From the NCBI RefSeq assembly GCF_001654865.1, contig NZ_LXEO01000066.1, positions 28,710-92,709 of the forward strand: a stretch of 64,000 nt of DNA, written 5' to 3'. Position 1 is the stretch's first letter; every line of letters begins with the position of its first letter. Under the pieces are notes generated by a model. The model did not search any database, was not told the origin of the DNA, and was given only the letters and a program-made list of their open reading frames with translations. The DNA comes from Buttiauxella noackiae ATCC 51607. Its GTDB lineage: Bacteria; Pseudomonadota; Gammaproteobacteria; Enterobacterales; Enterobacteriaceae. This document shows positions 20,601 through 27,433 of this stretch, one piece after another. The translations under genes were made by a program, and so were the position numbers.

Positions 20601-21185
20601 GACGGTTTGTACGTCGATAACGTCCTGCAGTACGGTTATCACTCTGTCGATTTGAAGAACATGAGCGATCATGAATCCTACAGCCCGGACGGTAGCTCGG
20701 TGGTGGCGTCGGTTGAAGTCGGAAAACCGTGGCAATTAGGCGATAGCAACTGGCAGCTCGAACCGCAGGCGCAACTTATTTATCAGTACAGTCATTTTGA
20801 TGATGTCACACTTGCCGATCGGTCGAAAACCAAAGTTTCGGTGGACGCTGACGGTTCTGTGATTGGCCGCCTTGGGGTCCGTCTGACTGCCGATTACGAC
20901 ACGGACTACGGCAAAGTTAAGCCTTATGTTCGCGCAAACTACTGGCAGGAACTGTCTGACGGCCAGGACAGCGTGACGTATCGCAATACGGCCAACCAGG
21001 CCGGTGCGACGGAAATCAATGCCAACCAGCGCTTCCAGGCAACTGAAGTGGCTCTCGGTACAACATGGGCGGTAACCACGGATGTGCAGGCCTATACCGA
21101 GGTGGGCAAAAGCTGGGATAACGGTGGCGACACGTCCGTATCCTCTGATATTTCAGCGTCTGTTGGGATGAAAATTCGCTTCTGA
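11679..21185 (+). CDS. giant type Va autotransporter adhesin (3168 residues)
   Basis: A 3168-residue outer-membrane autotransporter. The N-terminus (NIYRLVWSHVANSFIAVAE) is an extended signal peptide region (ESPR), followed by a hydrophobic core and a likely cleavage after GPTASA (about residue 55). The passenger is a very long beta-helix type array rich in Asn, Gly, Thr with many autotransporter-associated beta-strand (PATR) units of the form 'GNNxYxGxTxVxxGTL'. A large block is duplicated (about residues 1557-1810 and 2211-2460), including a conserved FWDG segment in each. The last 290 residues form the beta-barrel and end in Phe. It is much longer than most family members. The role is probably adhesion or biofilm formation; no protease motif is seen. 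Confidence 0.92.
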   Translation: MNNIYRLVWSHVANSFIAVAETSRTGKKGSKTGRGGRKLLTTALIVAGVYGPTASAVDVTWSAAYPNYLFLPVYDAVKETGYAFTIDSQPLTNHYAPGTELNITGSIPNIATGTNGSSTGVTVLNALPDPGGTGAGTDPNRIITIEATDSTGAAMPITAANIDQYTYSPSPARPQESQELNVEVPGLDGSYQVISIYDSSTFIAADDTAVSDMLLPVYDPNSIRIFNNFGIALVAATGGQANINVGSSDANAPIAAAANTIDLLAKNSVLAKADGSGSATSRTEWRSDNFIHFRPAIVLSSDTQNLEAQSAKYDFTITLPHYEQVGNKALLLGNKDFVIHSSTDIADVNDFLTGQGAYAGKPQIQYWLTAGATVNGEVIDSSVEAQNTYDAIISGMLAQEENTSINLTYHVWDDKGVHNNNATVSTGDLNVIYATGANASGLVTSDGSLAVDGASAVMRGDNGAIITNDGAINAWRSSGSSPDSVGMLTTDATAINNGTLNAGLFIEKDGSNQNVSNAGSTGMQGSGNSTLTNNGHINAAITDSTTNGAVGIRASGTTTVSNTLAGTIALAGNSNNQFGKAGGYGVWLDQSATFNNAGNIYLGVNPVLNSTAPTPVPMTGGDLSAGIRTQSTGAVNNTGTITIAENTRNAAGISIEGASGAVTNSGTINVLGKLTDGSAAANYGLNAVDNVGTVTHSGLIKVDGDNNIAINVLAQDAGAEVTTTTGSAITVGTAGDTGGSDGQPYTYRNYAVYAEGLNTQHAQVNLNSTIRLLSAGAIGVHARGDARIDIDSASTLSFENVKQMGYYAWGNKAQINLGNANINDNGQADSILFAVDHGATFAGNSGAAAGYQLTVSGNNGTGIIANGVDETTGTKTSLTTGTAQIFVNGEKAVGVKVTGGAVGNISDGGIVLQHNNTTAVLIDGRNYNIDGTIDSDEVQTDVTSNASITSSPGQSGIVGYNVAHAGVLNLSGPGISLNGTNSTGIILHDNGTATVGAPVNVSGTNNIGVDIQNNGVLTNNGIISVSGAANSGNVGVRVGGANAVVNRLGTVNASGGLAAVQLIGAGANLTVNGTGNQITASGGADGVRMDAGATSFNASDTVIDISDSGAGINNNADTSNINLSNVTINASDGPAIRTAVTFSAEGTNNTLNVSGNGEGFAFMQADGSVTTGSLTIGSGYTINGNGAGSVGILARTSNNVSSAATINMDTGAGSAIVATDGLSGSSRTITNSGVITSLGAGAPVINASGAGNTTVINSGTLLAADATAQAILTGTGNDVVSLNGPGATTRGEITLGSGNDQFSWTAGDYTGGVTFTGADGNDRATLGNVSMANVTHILSEGGTNNTLTLNSTNEGATPALLGSFSADDLAKGTNIGSGWSTLTLDGDPTDARVVDNLTLSGVQTIIINNGATLRSGDSAPTAGEATIHNYNVATSGATSLLSFDGAADQIYSGVISGTGGMERINSGNTILLGDNTYTGNTLIGAGSELTLGDGNTTGKLSEQTNITDNGILTVNHSDAVALNGVISGSGAFRQIGSGVTRLGGNNSYAGTTTVEQGTLLINGVQSGTGLTTVRSGTTLGGYGTLGGDVLFESGTTLRPGDDSRGNGTGMLTVQGDLTLANDTNSQFQLGEVYTPGGSLNDLVDVKGNLILDGSLNVALTAGGAFLPGVYRLFNYGGSLTDNTMDIVSLPPNDANNYAIQTNIDKQVNLALNFIDPTNQLQFWDGDLDVTPGNHGDGTTGNGRVDGGFGYWTSLISGVSNNWTQVDGVGNAPWAQDAFAVFQGLGDVVRVSNAFGDVLTSGMQFASNGYILNADPARPDSQLFFDATNPPGNFPPDNSYEAQGATHANSYFAIRVGNGATGADITTLINVNLVQNDLSAGNIRLLKTDPGRLILTGNNVFTGGVEVWNGTLNITNDNALGATSNSVLLKNGATFQAGADLTTSRLFFVDGAAGAALDVFGHTFTPTGVIGGDGPLTIKDSSTGTNNGVLELGTANTYQGDTKIIGKNGTGQLTVNANTTGAFGTSDSLVSLSSLALLNLNNAASGETHTFAVDNASLAFHDNAGAGQSTINLTNGGNATFSDTSQGDNTNVSVDASSLLALNGSADAGSSTVNNSGRVTFADNAQGAGAVISNLVGGLVDISSALSGTSIGSLSGAGNVMLGAATLVEGALGRNDSISGIISGDGNLVKTGSGTLNLTAANTWTGTTDAQQGVLLINGNQVAATGQTTVNSGATLGGAGQLGGSVVIDNGGHLAAGQDLSSVGVLTMGALTLNQDSQVDFQFGQPYTVGGTLNDLININGDLNLNGKLNITQTPGGNFDVGIYRVFNYSGALTNNILDIGTAPAAADDLYVQTSIAGQVNLVNRSGYVMRFWDGFGGTGGALKNNDQIDGGNGIWQNSSGNDNWTTDVTDPEGRFNTPFSNGSFAVFGGSAGNVTIDTSLGEVAISGAQFATDGYVIGGNNLTTHTANTIIRVGDGTAPSAGYTATINSVIDGEGGINKADLGTLILNGNNQYQGGTQVNGGVLQVSADNNLGAAGTGIGVSGGTLRYGAAFDTARQVTLSGVGGAIDTNGHAVSLLTAVTGNGDFTKLGDGTLTLTQDSTFNGQTTISKGTLQLGNGGTAGNIGGNIVDNATLAINRSDTLSLSGNISGSGQVWQQGSGTTILNGNNSWSGITLVEKGTLLASGENRFSQPSSHIVSRGALLDTGGYSQSVANLVNQGTINLRGGDVGSTLTVNGDYVGLNGTLNIAAQQHSPGVADRLVINGGSATGLTNLNIDVSQLGEPTTGDGIMVVEAVNGATTTAQTTKDAFTIGDGVLTAGAWQYQLFAGNAQGAGEDWFLRAGYRPDVPGFDTLAAIIRQADLAVLGTLHQRVGDEQPWRADVAADQESRFWARYIVKSVDQKHDDPTGSQSSSNFNGMQMGLDLWQNDKWRAGLYTTFMDIDSSINGDTGMSGGAAYNSTFSSYLGGYATWTDTDGLYVDNVLQYGYHSVDLKNMSDHESYSPDGSSVVASVEVGKPWQLGDSNWQLEPQAQLIYQYSHFDDVTLADRSKTKVSVDADGSVIGRLGVRLTADYDTDYGKVKPYVRANYWQELSDGQDSVTYRNTANQAGATEINANQRFQATEVALGTTWAVTTDVQAYTEVGKSWDNGGDTSVSSDISASVGMKIRF

Positions 21186-21190
21186 TGATA

Positions 21191-21213
21191 CTGCGGCTCG
21201 CTTCGAGCCGCAG
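21191..21213. other. strong stem-loop between autotransporter and fadL-type gene
   Basis: Perfect ten-base stem CTGCGGCTCG / CGAGCCGCAG with a three-base loop, 5 bases after the autotransporter stop. No T-run follows directly, so it may protect the mRNA end or allow partial read-through into the downstream porin. Confidence 0.6.
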
Positions 21214-21258
21214 GCTATCCCAGGCCTTTTAGCGGTTATTTTAAGAAACAGGTGGCAC

Positions 21259-22440
21259 ATGAAAAAGAGCATCGTGGCGTGTTCAGGACTGCTGTTAGCC
21301 TCATTTTCTCATGCGAGTGGCCTTTATTTTTATGAGATTGGTACAGAAGATACGGCACTGGCCGGTGCCGGGCAGGCTGCACGCGCTCAGGATGCTTCTA
21401 CCATTGTCACCAATCCGGCGGGTATGACCCGTCTACCGGATCATATGTTCACCGGTGGTCTACAGGTCATGGGGGGAGATATCAATTATCAGTTAGATAA
21501 CGCCAGACAGAGCCCGGGGAATGTCATGAATATTTTCCCTAATGCCAGTAGCTTCTATAGCCAAAAAGTCAGTGATGATGTGTATGCGGGCATTGGTCTG
21601 TATGGAAACTATGGTCTGGGGATAGATTTTGGCGACTGGGCTGGAGACCGGTTAATCAAAAAGAGCACCATGGTTGCCATGACCCTGAGCCCCTCTCTGG
21701 CCTGGAAACTGAGCGATCGTGTTTCCATCGGGGGGTCAGTCAATGCCAACTATGGTTTCTTGTCGCTGACGCGCAACATTGATGGGGATGATAAAACGCA
21801 AAAAGACCACGACTGGGCGATGAGCTATCGTCTCGGTTTGTTGATGGATCTGACTGACCAAACCCGCGCGGGGATAACCTGGAACAGTAAAACCGATTAC
21901 GACTTTACTATTGATGCTCAGGCGCGGTTCCCCAACCTGCCAAATGTCGATTTCACCTTACCCATCGGTGCGCAAGTCCGGTCGCCACAGCAAATCATGC
22001 TGAGCCTGGTACACGATATCGATAAACAGTGGTCTGTGATGGGCGATCTTGGCTGGCAGGACTGGAGCCAGTTTGGTGCACCACAGATTACCGTGGCAGG
22101 TGAGGCGCTCGACAAAACCAGCCGCCTTAAAGATACCTGGCATACCGCATTGGGTGTGCAATACCGTCCAACTGAAGAGTGGCGTCTCAATGCCGGCGTG
22201 GCATTTGATAGTACTGTATACAAAGATCAGAGTGATGCGGCTTTAACCCTGCCAACGGGTGACGAATGGCGTTTTGCCACCGGTGCGCAGTATCAACTGA
22301 GCCAGGCAAGCAATATTGGGATAGCAGTGGAATATCTGCATATGCAGTCTTCAATAATTCAGTCTCCGGCGGTTTTGGCGGGCAATTACGATAATCCATA
22401 TCTGTGGTTTACCAGCGTCAATTACAGTTATCAGTTCTGA
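21259..22440 (+). CDS. OmpP1/FadL-family outer-membrane transporter
   Basis: A 393-residue outer-membrane beta-barrel protein. Signal peptide residues 1-19 with cleavage after FSHA. The family's N-terminal hatch sequence is present (ALAGAGQAARAQDASTIVTN then PAGMTRL), and the chain ends in an aromatic YSYQF. FadL-type proteins carry long-chain fatty acids or other hydrophobic compounds across the outer membrane. It is shorter than FadL of E. coli (about 446), nearer to aromatic or general OmpP1 types. It lies 73 bases after the giant autotransporter in the same orientation, so the two may be co-expressed. Confidence 0.9.
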   Translation: MKKSIVACSGLLLASFSHASGLYFYEIGTEDTALAGAGQAARAQDASTIVTNPAGMTRLPDHMFTGGLQVMGGDINYQLDNARQSPGNVMNIFPNASSFYSQKVSDDVYAGIGLYGNYGLGIDFGDWAGDRLIKKSTMVAMTLSPSLAWKLSDRVSIGGSVNANYGFLSLTRNIDGDDKTQKDHDWAMSYRLGLLMDLTDQTRAGITWNSKTDYDFTIDAQARFPNLPNVDFTLPIGAQVRSPQQIMLSLVHDIDKQWSVMGDLGWQDWSQFGAPQITVAGEALDKTSRLKDTWHTALGVQYRPTEEWRLNAGVAFDSTVYKDQSDAALTLPTGDEWRFATGAQYQLSQASNIGIAVEYLHMQSSIIQSPAVLAGNYDNPYLWFTSVNYSYQF

Positions 22441-22446
22441 TTGTTA

Positions 22447-22486
22447 AAAGCCTTTAACTCAGTGCTATGAGTTAAGGGCTTTGTGT
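22447..22486. terminator. bidirectional terminator between porin and phosphatase genes
   Basis: Stem AAAGCC-TTT-AACTC paired with GAGTT-AAG-GGCTTT, 14 pairs with one G-U, eight-base loop. It lies between convergent genes. Confidence 0.6.
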
Positions 22487-22500
22487 TGGATACAATGACA

Positions 22501-23493
22501 TTATTTACATAATGCTGGGTCGAAAACTGTTTTCCAATCGTGCTTCATATCGACGATAGCCCAGCCTTTTTCTTTCGCCAGGCTTAGCCCTTCAACCAGT
22601 TTTCCACTCGCCGGTGGATGGCTGTCATAAGCGTATTCACGCTCCGCATCTGTGTGGTGAACCAGTAAACCGAAGGTCTTATAGTCCGGGTTTGACGCGG
22701 TGTACTGCATCATCGCTAAATCACCGTCGCTGTTACCAAACGCCGCAACCGGGCGCTGGCCCATAAACAGGTGAATAGCGACCGGTTTGGCTGCCGCATC
22801 GTCGTTAAACGCGCCTTTCATGGTTTTACGCAACTGCGTGCCGTTGTCTGTCAGGGAAAACTCGCTGAGCGAGAATGATCCGATAACCTGCTCAGGCGGG
22901 ATGCCATACATTTTTTCTGCCACTACGCGCATAAAATCAATGCCGCCGCCGGACACAATCCACGTTTTAAAGCCATTTTCACGCAGGTAATCGAGTAACT
23001 GGCGCATTGGCTGGTAGCTCATTTGATCATATCTGCAGCCAAAACGGTTATCACGATGGCTGTCGACCCAGTTGCTGACACGCTGGTTAAACTCCTCGGT
23101 AGTGATGTTGCTGTGCGTCAGCTCTAAAAGCTGAATCAGCCCCTTCTCACCGGAAGCCACAACGGTTTTTAAATCGTCATTTAGTACCGCGCTCACAACA
23201 GGGTCGTTTTTCCATTCAGGGTGCTCAGGTGCCAGGCGCTTCACTTCATCCACCGCAAACTGAAGCTGGAATGTCAGCGGTGCTTCCGGCCACAGCGTGC
23301 CGTCGTTATCAAATACCACGTAGCGCTTTTCTGGCGGGATAAAAGTCGAACGATCTTTATTAGTGGCATTTTGCACCCATTGCTCAATGGCCTGTTTCGA
23401 CGAAGTATTGTTCCAGGTAGAGAGTGGGTCATCGGCATGCGCTGCGCCAATAGTACCGAATAGCATGGCGCTGAAGAGTAATGCGTGTTTCAT
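22501..23493 (-). CDS. periplasmic HAD-superfamily phosphatase
   Basis: A 330-residue protein with a signal peptide (cleavage after GAAHA, residue 20). Motif I is DNDGT at residues 62-66 (D62 nucleophile, D64), an SGGG segment follows at about 186-189, and GNSDGD near 256-261 supplies motif IV. This places it in the HAD phosphatase superfamily of the SerB/acid-phosphatase kind, acting in the periplasm. The substrate is not known. It is the last gene of the MoxR/VWA operon and its ATG overlaps the previous stop by 4 bases, which ties it to that complex. Confidence 0.85.
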   Translation of the reverse strand: MKHALLFSAMLFGTIGAAHADDPLSTWNNTSSKQAIEQWVQNATNKDRSTFIPPEKRYVVFDNDGTLWPEAPLTFQLQFAVDEVKRLAPEHPEWKNDPVVSAVLNDDLKTVVASGEKGLIQLLELTHSNITTEEFNQRVSNWVDSHRDNRFGCRYDQMSYQPMRQLLDYLRENGFKTWIVSGGGIDFMRVVAEKMYGIPPEQVIGSFSLSEFSLTDNGTQLRKTMKGAFNDDAAAKPVAIHLFMGQRPVAAFGNSDGDLAMMQYTASNPDYKTFGLLVHHTDAEREYAYDSHPPASGKLVEGLSLAKEKGWAIVDMKHDWKTVFDPALCK

Positions 23494-24506
23494 CGTTCAC
23501 CCCTTTTGGTGGGAGTCAGTTCGGACAATGGGACAGGGTTCCAGAAGCGCTGCCAGACGTGGTGCAGATAACGCACACTGCGCCACAGCAGGCGTCGCGT
23601 AAACCAGATGAGTAATGCCAGGACGGCGAAGGTTCCAATAATCAAAACGGTGCGCCAGTTGTCATCATCGGTGGTGCCGCGCAGTGCGGATTCACCGCCT
23701 GCGGCGCGAGCGTCCAGAACCTGTATCGTTGAGCCGGGCAGTTCAGCCAGTTGCCACTGCTTATTCGCCGTATCCCACCAGCGTAATTTAACGGGAGGAA
23801 TCGTGATGGTTCCCGCCTGCGACGGCAGATAGCGCAGGGTTTCTACTCGCTGCGCCCCTTCGATTTCACCTCGTCCCGTTTTCAGCATCGTGTTTTCGGG
23901 CGTCAGGCGCTGCGTGTCAGTGCCTGGAATCGCATACAGCAATTGTGGAATTTGCGTCGCCACAATGCCGTTGGCTTGTACCGTCACGGTGCGTTCAACC
24001 ACGTCACCGGCGTGAAGTTTGTCGTCTTTGGCGGCGTGATACTGGGTGATTTTCTGGCTGAGCTTTAAGTTGCTGGCGGGCAGGAAACGATCCGGCTGTT
24101 CCACGCCTTTCGGCCATGCAACTTCTTTTTTCAGCTCCGGCAACTGCACGGTAACCGGCGGTTGGTTGGGCGATGTCAGCGTAATTTCCACCGCAGGCAT
24201 CAGCAGCACGCCCTGATCCCACGCGGTGATTTGTCGCTCAAGGCGCACGCCGCTCCAGTTAATGCCATTTTTCTGGCGACTCAGCAGTTGGTTTGGCAGC
24301 GGCGTGGTGAGTAACGAGCCGTTCTCAATTTTAAAATCAGGCCATTGCGGAGGCGGATTAAACCAGCTATCGGTCCAGAAGGTGATAGCCACCCGCACGG
24401 GCTGACCGGGCGCGACATGGTCTGGCGCTTCAAGCTCACGCGTAATGTCCATCGCCGCTCGGGCAGGTAACACCGCCAGCAAAAGCACAATCAGCAAGGC
24501 TCTCAT
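23490..24506 (-). CDS. BatD-like membrane protein
   Basis: A 338-residue protein with a signal peptide (cleavage after LPARA, residue 17), a periplasmic beta-rich domain, and one C-terminal membrane segment (about residues 282-302) followed by a basic cytoplasmic tail. This layout and position match BatD-type (oxygen-tolerance) proteins of Bat/MoxR operons, though sequence is divergent. Its start overlaps the upstream VWA-TPR gene by 4 bases and its stop overlaps the phosphatase. It probably forms part of an inner-membrane complex with the VWA proteins. Confidence 0.75.
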   Translation of the reverse strand: MRALLIVLLLAVLPARAAMDITRELEAPDHVAPGQPVRVAITFWTDSWFNPPPQWPDFKIENGSLLTTPLPNQLLSRQKNGINWSGVRLERQITAWDQGVLLMPAVEITLTSPNQPPVTVQLPELKKEVAWPKGVEQPDRFLPASNLKLSQKITQYHAAKDDKLHAGDVVERTVTVQANGIVATQIPQLLYAIPGTDTQRLTPENTMLKTGRGEIEGAQRVETLRYLPSQAGTITIPPVKLRWWDTANKQWQLAELPGSTIQVLDARAAGGESALRGTTDDDNWRTVLIIGTFAVLALLIWFTRRLLWRSVRYLHHVWQRFWNPVPLSELTPTKRGER

Positions 24507-26026
24507 GGCGTCTCCTCCGTGTTGGCGCGGTAGAGATTTTCCAGCAGGCCGGAAGGGGAAACCTCCAGGTTTTCAAACCACTGATTGACCTGCGGGCTGC
24601 TGCTGGCAACGGGTTGGATATCCTTCTGATTGACGCCCTGATCTTTCTTTAAATCGTGTTTAATTTCGTCCGGTTTATAGTCCTGTTCTTTACCCTGAGC
24701 CGCCTGGCGATCGCGTTCTTTCTGGCGCAATTCCATAATGATTTTGGCGATGGCGGCGCGGTTTTTCTGGGCCATTGCCCAGTCCGGGCGCAGGCTTAAG
24801 GCGCGGTCATAGCTGTTAATGGCCTGCTGCCACTGCTTTTGCTGGGCGTAGCTGTTGCCCGTCCATAACAGCGATTCAGCGGTTTGCGGCGCCTGGCGAA
24901 ATGCGGAAGTAGCCGCGACAAAATCTTCGGCACGGTAGTAGGCGATGCCTTGCCACAGCGGGTTCTGAAAACGCTCTGCCGCTTTTTTATATTCACCTTT
25001 ATTGAAGGCGAGTTGCCCCTGCATATCCGGGCTAATCCACGCATCCTGCCATGCGGCCTGGCTTTGTGGCAGATACAGCAGCGGCACCAGCACAATCAGC
25101 CAGCAAATCAGCTGTCGCCGCCCGAGCAGCAGTAGCAAAAGCATTGGGATCACCAGCAGATAGCCGCTGTTTTTCCAGTGCAAATCGCCGCGAGCGTTAT
25201 TTTGCGCGCTCACCGATTGCTGGATGTGGCTGGCGAGTACCGATAAATCGCTGTCATCGCTGGTGACGAGCGTGACCGGAATGCCGCCGTCGCGAATTTG
25301 GCTAAAGCGTTCGACGTTCAGACGCGTATCAATCCCTCGCTGGGCGTAGCTTTCGGGTAACTCACCCCCGCGTGCGGTCCCCGGAACCCAGATTTGGATC
25401 GGCACTTTTTGTTGGGCAAGCCAGGTTGCATCTTGCGCCGAAACGGTGTCGGCAATCAGTAAAATATTGCGCGGCATATTCGGTGTTTCTGGCATGTTTT
25501 TCATCGCCAGGGCGATAGCCTGTTTTAGCCCCGAGCCTTCACCTTCTGGCAATAAATTTGGGCTTTGGGCATGCAAGAACAGCGAGTAAAACGTCGGGTC
25601 GGAAGTGAGTGGTGTGGTCAGATATGCATGAGCGTTGTAAACCACCAGGCCAAAATGCGTGCCTGTTGAACGGTTCATCAGGTCCATGATTTTGCTCTGC
25701 ATACGCTGGTGGCGGCTCGGAGCTAAATCCTGCGCGTACATCGCCGGATCTTGCTGTAACACCACCATCATGTTGCTTTGCTGCGTCAGTGCGGCCGGGA
25801 GTTCACGCTGCCAGGTCGGGCCTGCCAGGGCGATGACACCGAGTGCGCACAACCACGGTAAAATCTGGGTCAGGCGTTTTTGTCGCCCAATAATCAGCGC
25901 TTTGGCAAATGGCTTGTCCATAATCTGGTGCCAGGCGCTACGTTGGCTGCTGGCGACAAACCACAGCAGCGCGCAAATCAGTAGGCCGAGCAGCCGCCAG
26001 GGGTAAACAAAATGGAAGTCACTCAT
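24503..26026 (-). CDS. VWA-TPR membrane protein with degenerate metal site (BatB/BatC-like)
   Basis: A 507-residue protein: membrane segments near residues 10-27 and 55-70, a VWA-like domain (about 85-290), another membrane segment pair around 305-350, then TPR repeats (about 365-440) and a charged tail. It looks like a BatB/BatC fusion. The expected MIDAS signature DxSxS is replaced by QQDPA (residues 91-95) in VVLQQDPAMYAQDLAPSR, so metal binding is probably lost. The start at 26026 overlaps the upstream stop (ATGA); an in-frame upstream extension of 49 residues is rejected because it runs through the upstream gene. Confidence 0.8.
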   Translation of the reverse strand: MSDFHFVYPWRLLGLLICALLWFVASSQRSAWHQIMDKPFAKALIIGRQKRLTQILPWLCALGVIALAGPTWQRELPAALTQQSNMMVVLQQDPAMYAQDLAPSRHQRMQSKIMDLMNRSTGTHFGLVVYNAHAYLTTPLTSDPTFYSLFLHAQSPNLLPEGEGSGLKQAIALAMKNMPETPNMPRNILLIADTVSAQDATWLAQQKVPIQIWVPGTARGGELPESYAQRGIDTRLNVERFSQIRDGGIPVTLVTSDDSDLSVLASHIQQSVSAQNNARGDLHWKNSGYLLVIPMLLLLLLGRRQLICWLIVLVPLLYLPQSQAAWQDAWISPDMQGQLAFNKGEYKKAAERFQNPLWQGIAYYRAEDFVAATSAFRQAPQTAESLLWTGNSYAQQKQWQQAINSYDRALSLRPDWAMAQKNRAAIAKIIMELRQKERDRQAAQGKEQDYKPDEIKHDLKKDQGVNQKDIQPVASSSPQVNQWFENLEVSPSGLLENLYRANTEETP

Positions 26027-27000
26027 GCTGTTTTCTCCCGCACGAATCGCGTGACCGCGAGCAAAATCAGCAACGCCAGCGCCAGTAGCAGCGGCCACTG
26101 GAACAGCGGGATGTGCCACGACCAGCCGATGGATTTCACCTGCACGGGGGTGATGGCGTCGATTTCCTGCCATACGCTGTCGAGAGCCGCACCGGAACCG
26201 GCGGCAGTCCAGGATTTTCCGCCGGTAATGCGCGCGATATCCTGCATCAGCGGCAAATCTACTTTGTCATCGCCAGTGCTGTTCAGATCGCCAAAGGCGA
26301 TGGTATGAACCTGAACGTGGTGCGTTGCCGCCAGTTGTGCGGCGAGCGGCGGCGCTAATTGCGATGCGGTGTCGTTGCCGTCGGTGAGTAAAATTGCCAG
26401 TTTGCTGGCGTCTTTGTTGGTGGTGGTATCGAGCAGTTTCACACCGATTCCCAGCGCGTCGCCAATCGCGGTTTGTTGACCAATCATGCCTGGCGCGAGT
26501 TGGTTAATGCGGGTTTGCAGCGCCTGTTTGTCTTCGCTAACCGGGGCGAATGGCCACGCCTGGCTTGCAAAAATAACCAGCCCGATGCGGTCGGTTTTAC
26601 GCGCCGCCACAAATTTTCGCACCGATTCCTGAACGGCCTGCAGGCGCGTGATCCCACCCTGAACGTCGTTTTTGCCCATCGAACCGGAGACATCCAGAAT
26701 CAGCACCACATCGCGCATTGGTTTTTGAATATGCTGCGGCGGAGTCAGGTATTCCGGGCGCGAGAGGGCGGCAACCAGCAGGATCCACGTCAGCCAAAAA
26801 ATCAGGCTTGAGAGTTTGCTGGTGCGCACCGGCTGGCTGTTGAGTTTCAGCTCATCAATTAATTCCGGTAAGAACGGTACGCGAACGTGTTCTTTGACTT
26901 CACGATCCTGCGGTAAAAAATAGCGGCCAAGCAACGGCAGGAAAATCAGTAACCACGCCCACGGCCAGGCGAAATCGAGGCGGCTCAGAAACTCAGACAT
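26023..27000 (-). CDS. VWA-domain membrane protein (BatA-like)
   Basis: A 325-residue protein with membrane segments at about residues 12-29, 64-79 and 300-317 and a VWA domain between. The MIDAS motif DVSGS is intact (D103, S105, S107), with a second TDGND segment near 206-210. BatA-like proteins form membrane complexes with MoxR ATPases and BatB. It overlaps the upstream DUF4381 gene by 8 bases and the downstream VWA-TPR gene by 4, so all are translated as a set. Confidence 0.85.
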   Translation of the reverse strand: MSEFLSRLDFAWPWAWLLIFLPLLGRYFLPQDREVKEHVRVPFLPELIDELKLNSQPVRTSKLSSLIFWLTWILLVAALSRPEYLTPPQHIQKPMRDVVLILDVSGSMGKNDVQGGITRLQAVQESVRKFVAARKTDRIGLVIFASQAWPFAPVSEDKQALQTRINQLAPGMIGQQTAIGDALGIGVKLLDTTTNKDASKLAILLTDGNDTASQLAPPLAAQLAATHHVQVHTIAFGDLNSTGDDKVDLPLMQDIARITGGKSWTAAGSGAALDSVWQEIDAITPVQVKSIGWSWHIPLFQWPLLLALALLILLAVTRFVREKTA

Positions 27001-27433
27001 AAGGCAGTTTCTCCAGCCAGTGTTTCAGTTGAGTTTGCAGGCGTGCGTTTTGATTCGCCTCGAGCTGGTTATCCGGCTGGCAATATTTGGCGCTCAATTG
27101 CTGGCGTAAATCGGCGTCGATTTCCACCTGCTGGAGAAGTTGTTCTGGCGCAAGCGTGTGGCTAATTTGGCTGCGCGGTTGGTGCATCAGCAGAATGCGT
27201 TTTATCAGTTCCAGCCAGCTATCTGCGCTGTGCGGCTGTTGCAATGCCGCCAGTGCTTCACGACGCCACACATTGCGCCGCCATCTCGCAAGGCGGAATA
27301 ACCCGAAGATAATCAGCGCGATAAGTAACACGCCGCCGAGCGCAAACCAGCCGGGCGGCAGGGGAAACCAGGAGATACTTCGTGGAAGCGCCGGGTTTAA
27401 CAGCTCCGGCACGCTAAATCCTTTCTCCAGCAT
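26993..27433 (-). CDS. DUF4381 membrane protein
   Basis: A 146-residue protein with a proline-rich N-terminus, one membrane segment (about residues 33-50) followed by a basic cluster RLARWRRN, and a helical cytoplasmic part. This matches DUF4381, regularly found between DUF58 and VWA genes of MoxR operons. Its start abuts the DUF58 stop directly. Function unknown; probably a small subunit or assembly factor of the membrane complex. Confidence 0.75.
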   Translation of the reverse strand: MLEKGFSVPELLNPALPRSISWFPLPPGWFALGGVLLIALIIFGLFRLARWRRNVWRREALAALQQPHSADSWLELIKRILLMHQPRSQISHTLAPEQLLQQVEIDADLRQQLSAKYCQPDNQLEANQNARLQTQLKHWLEKLPYV

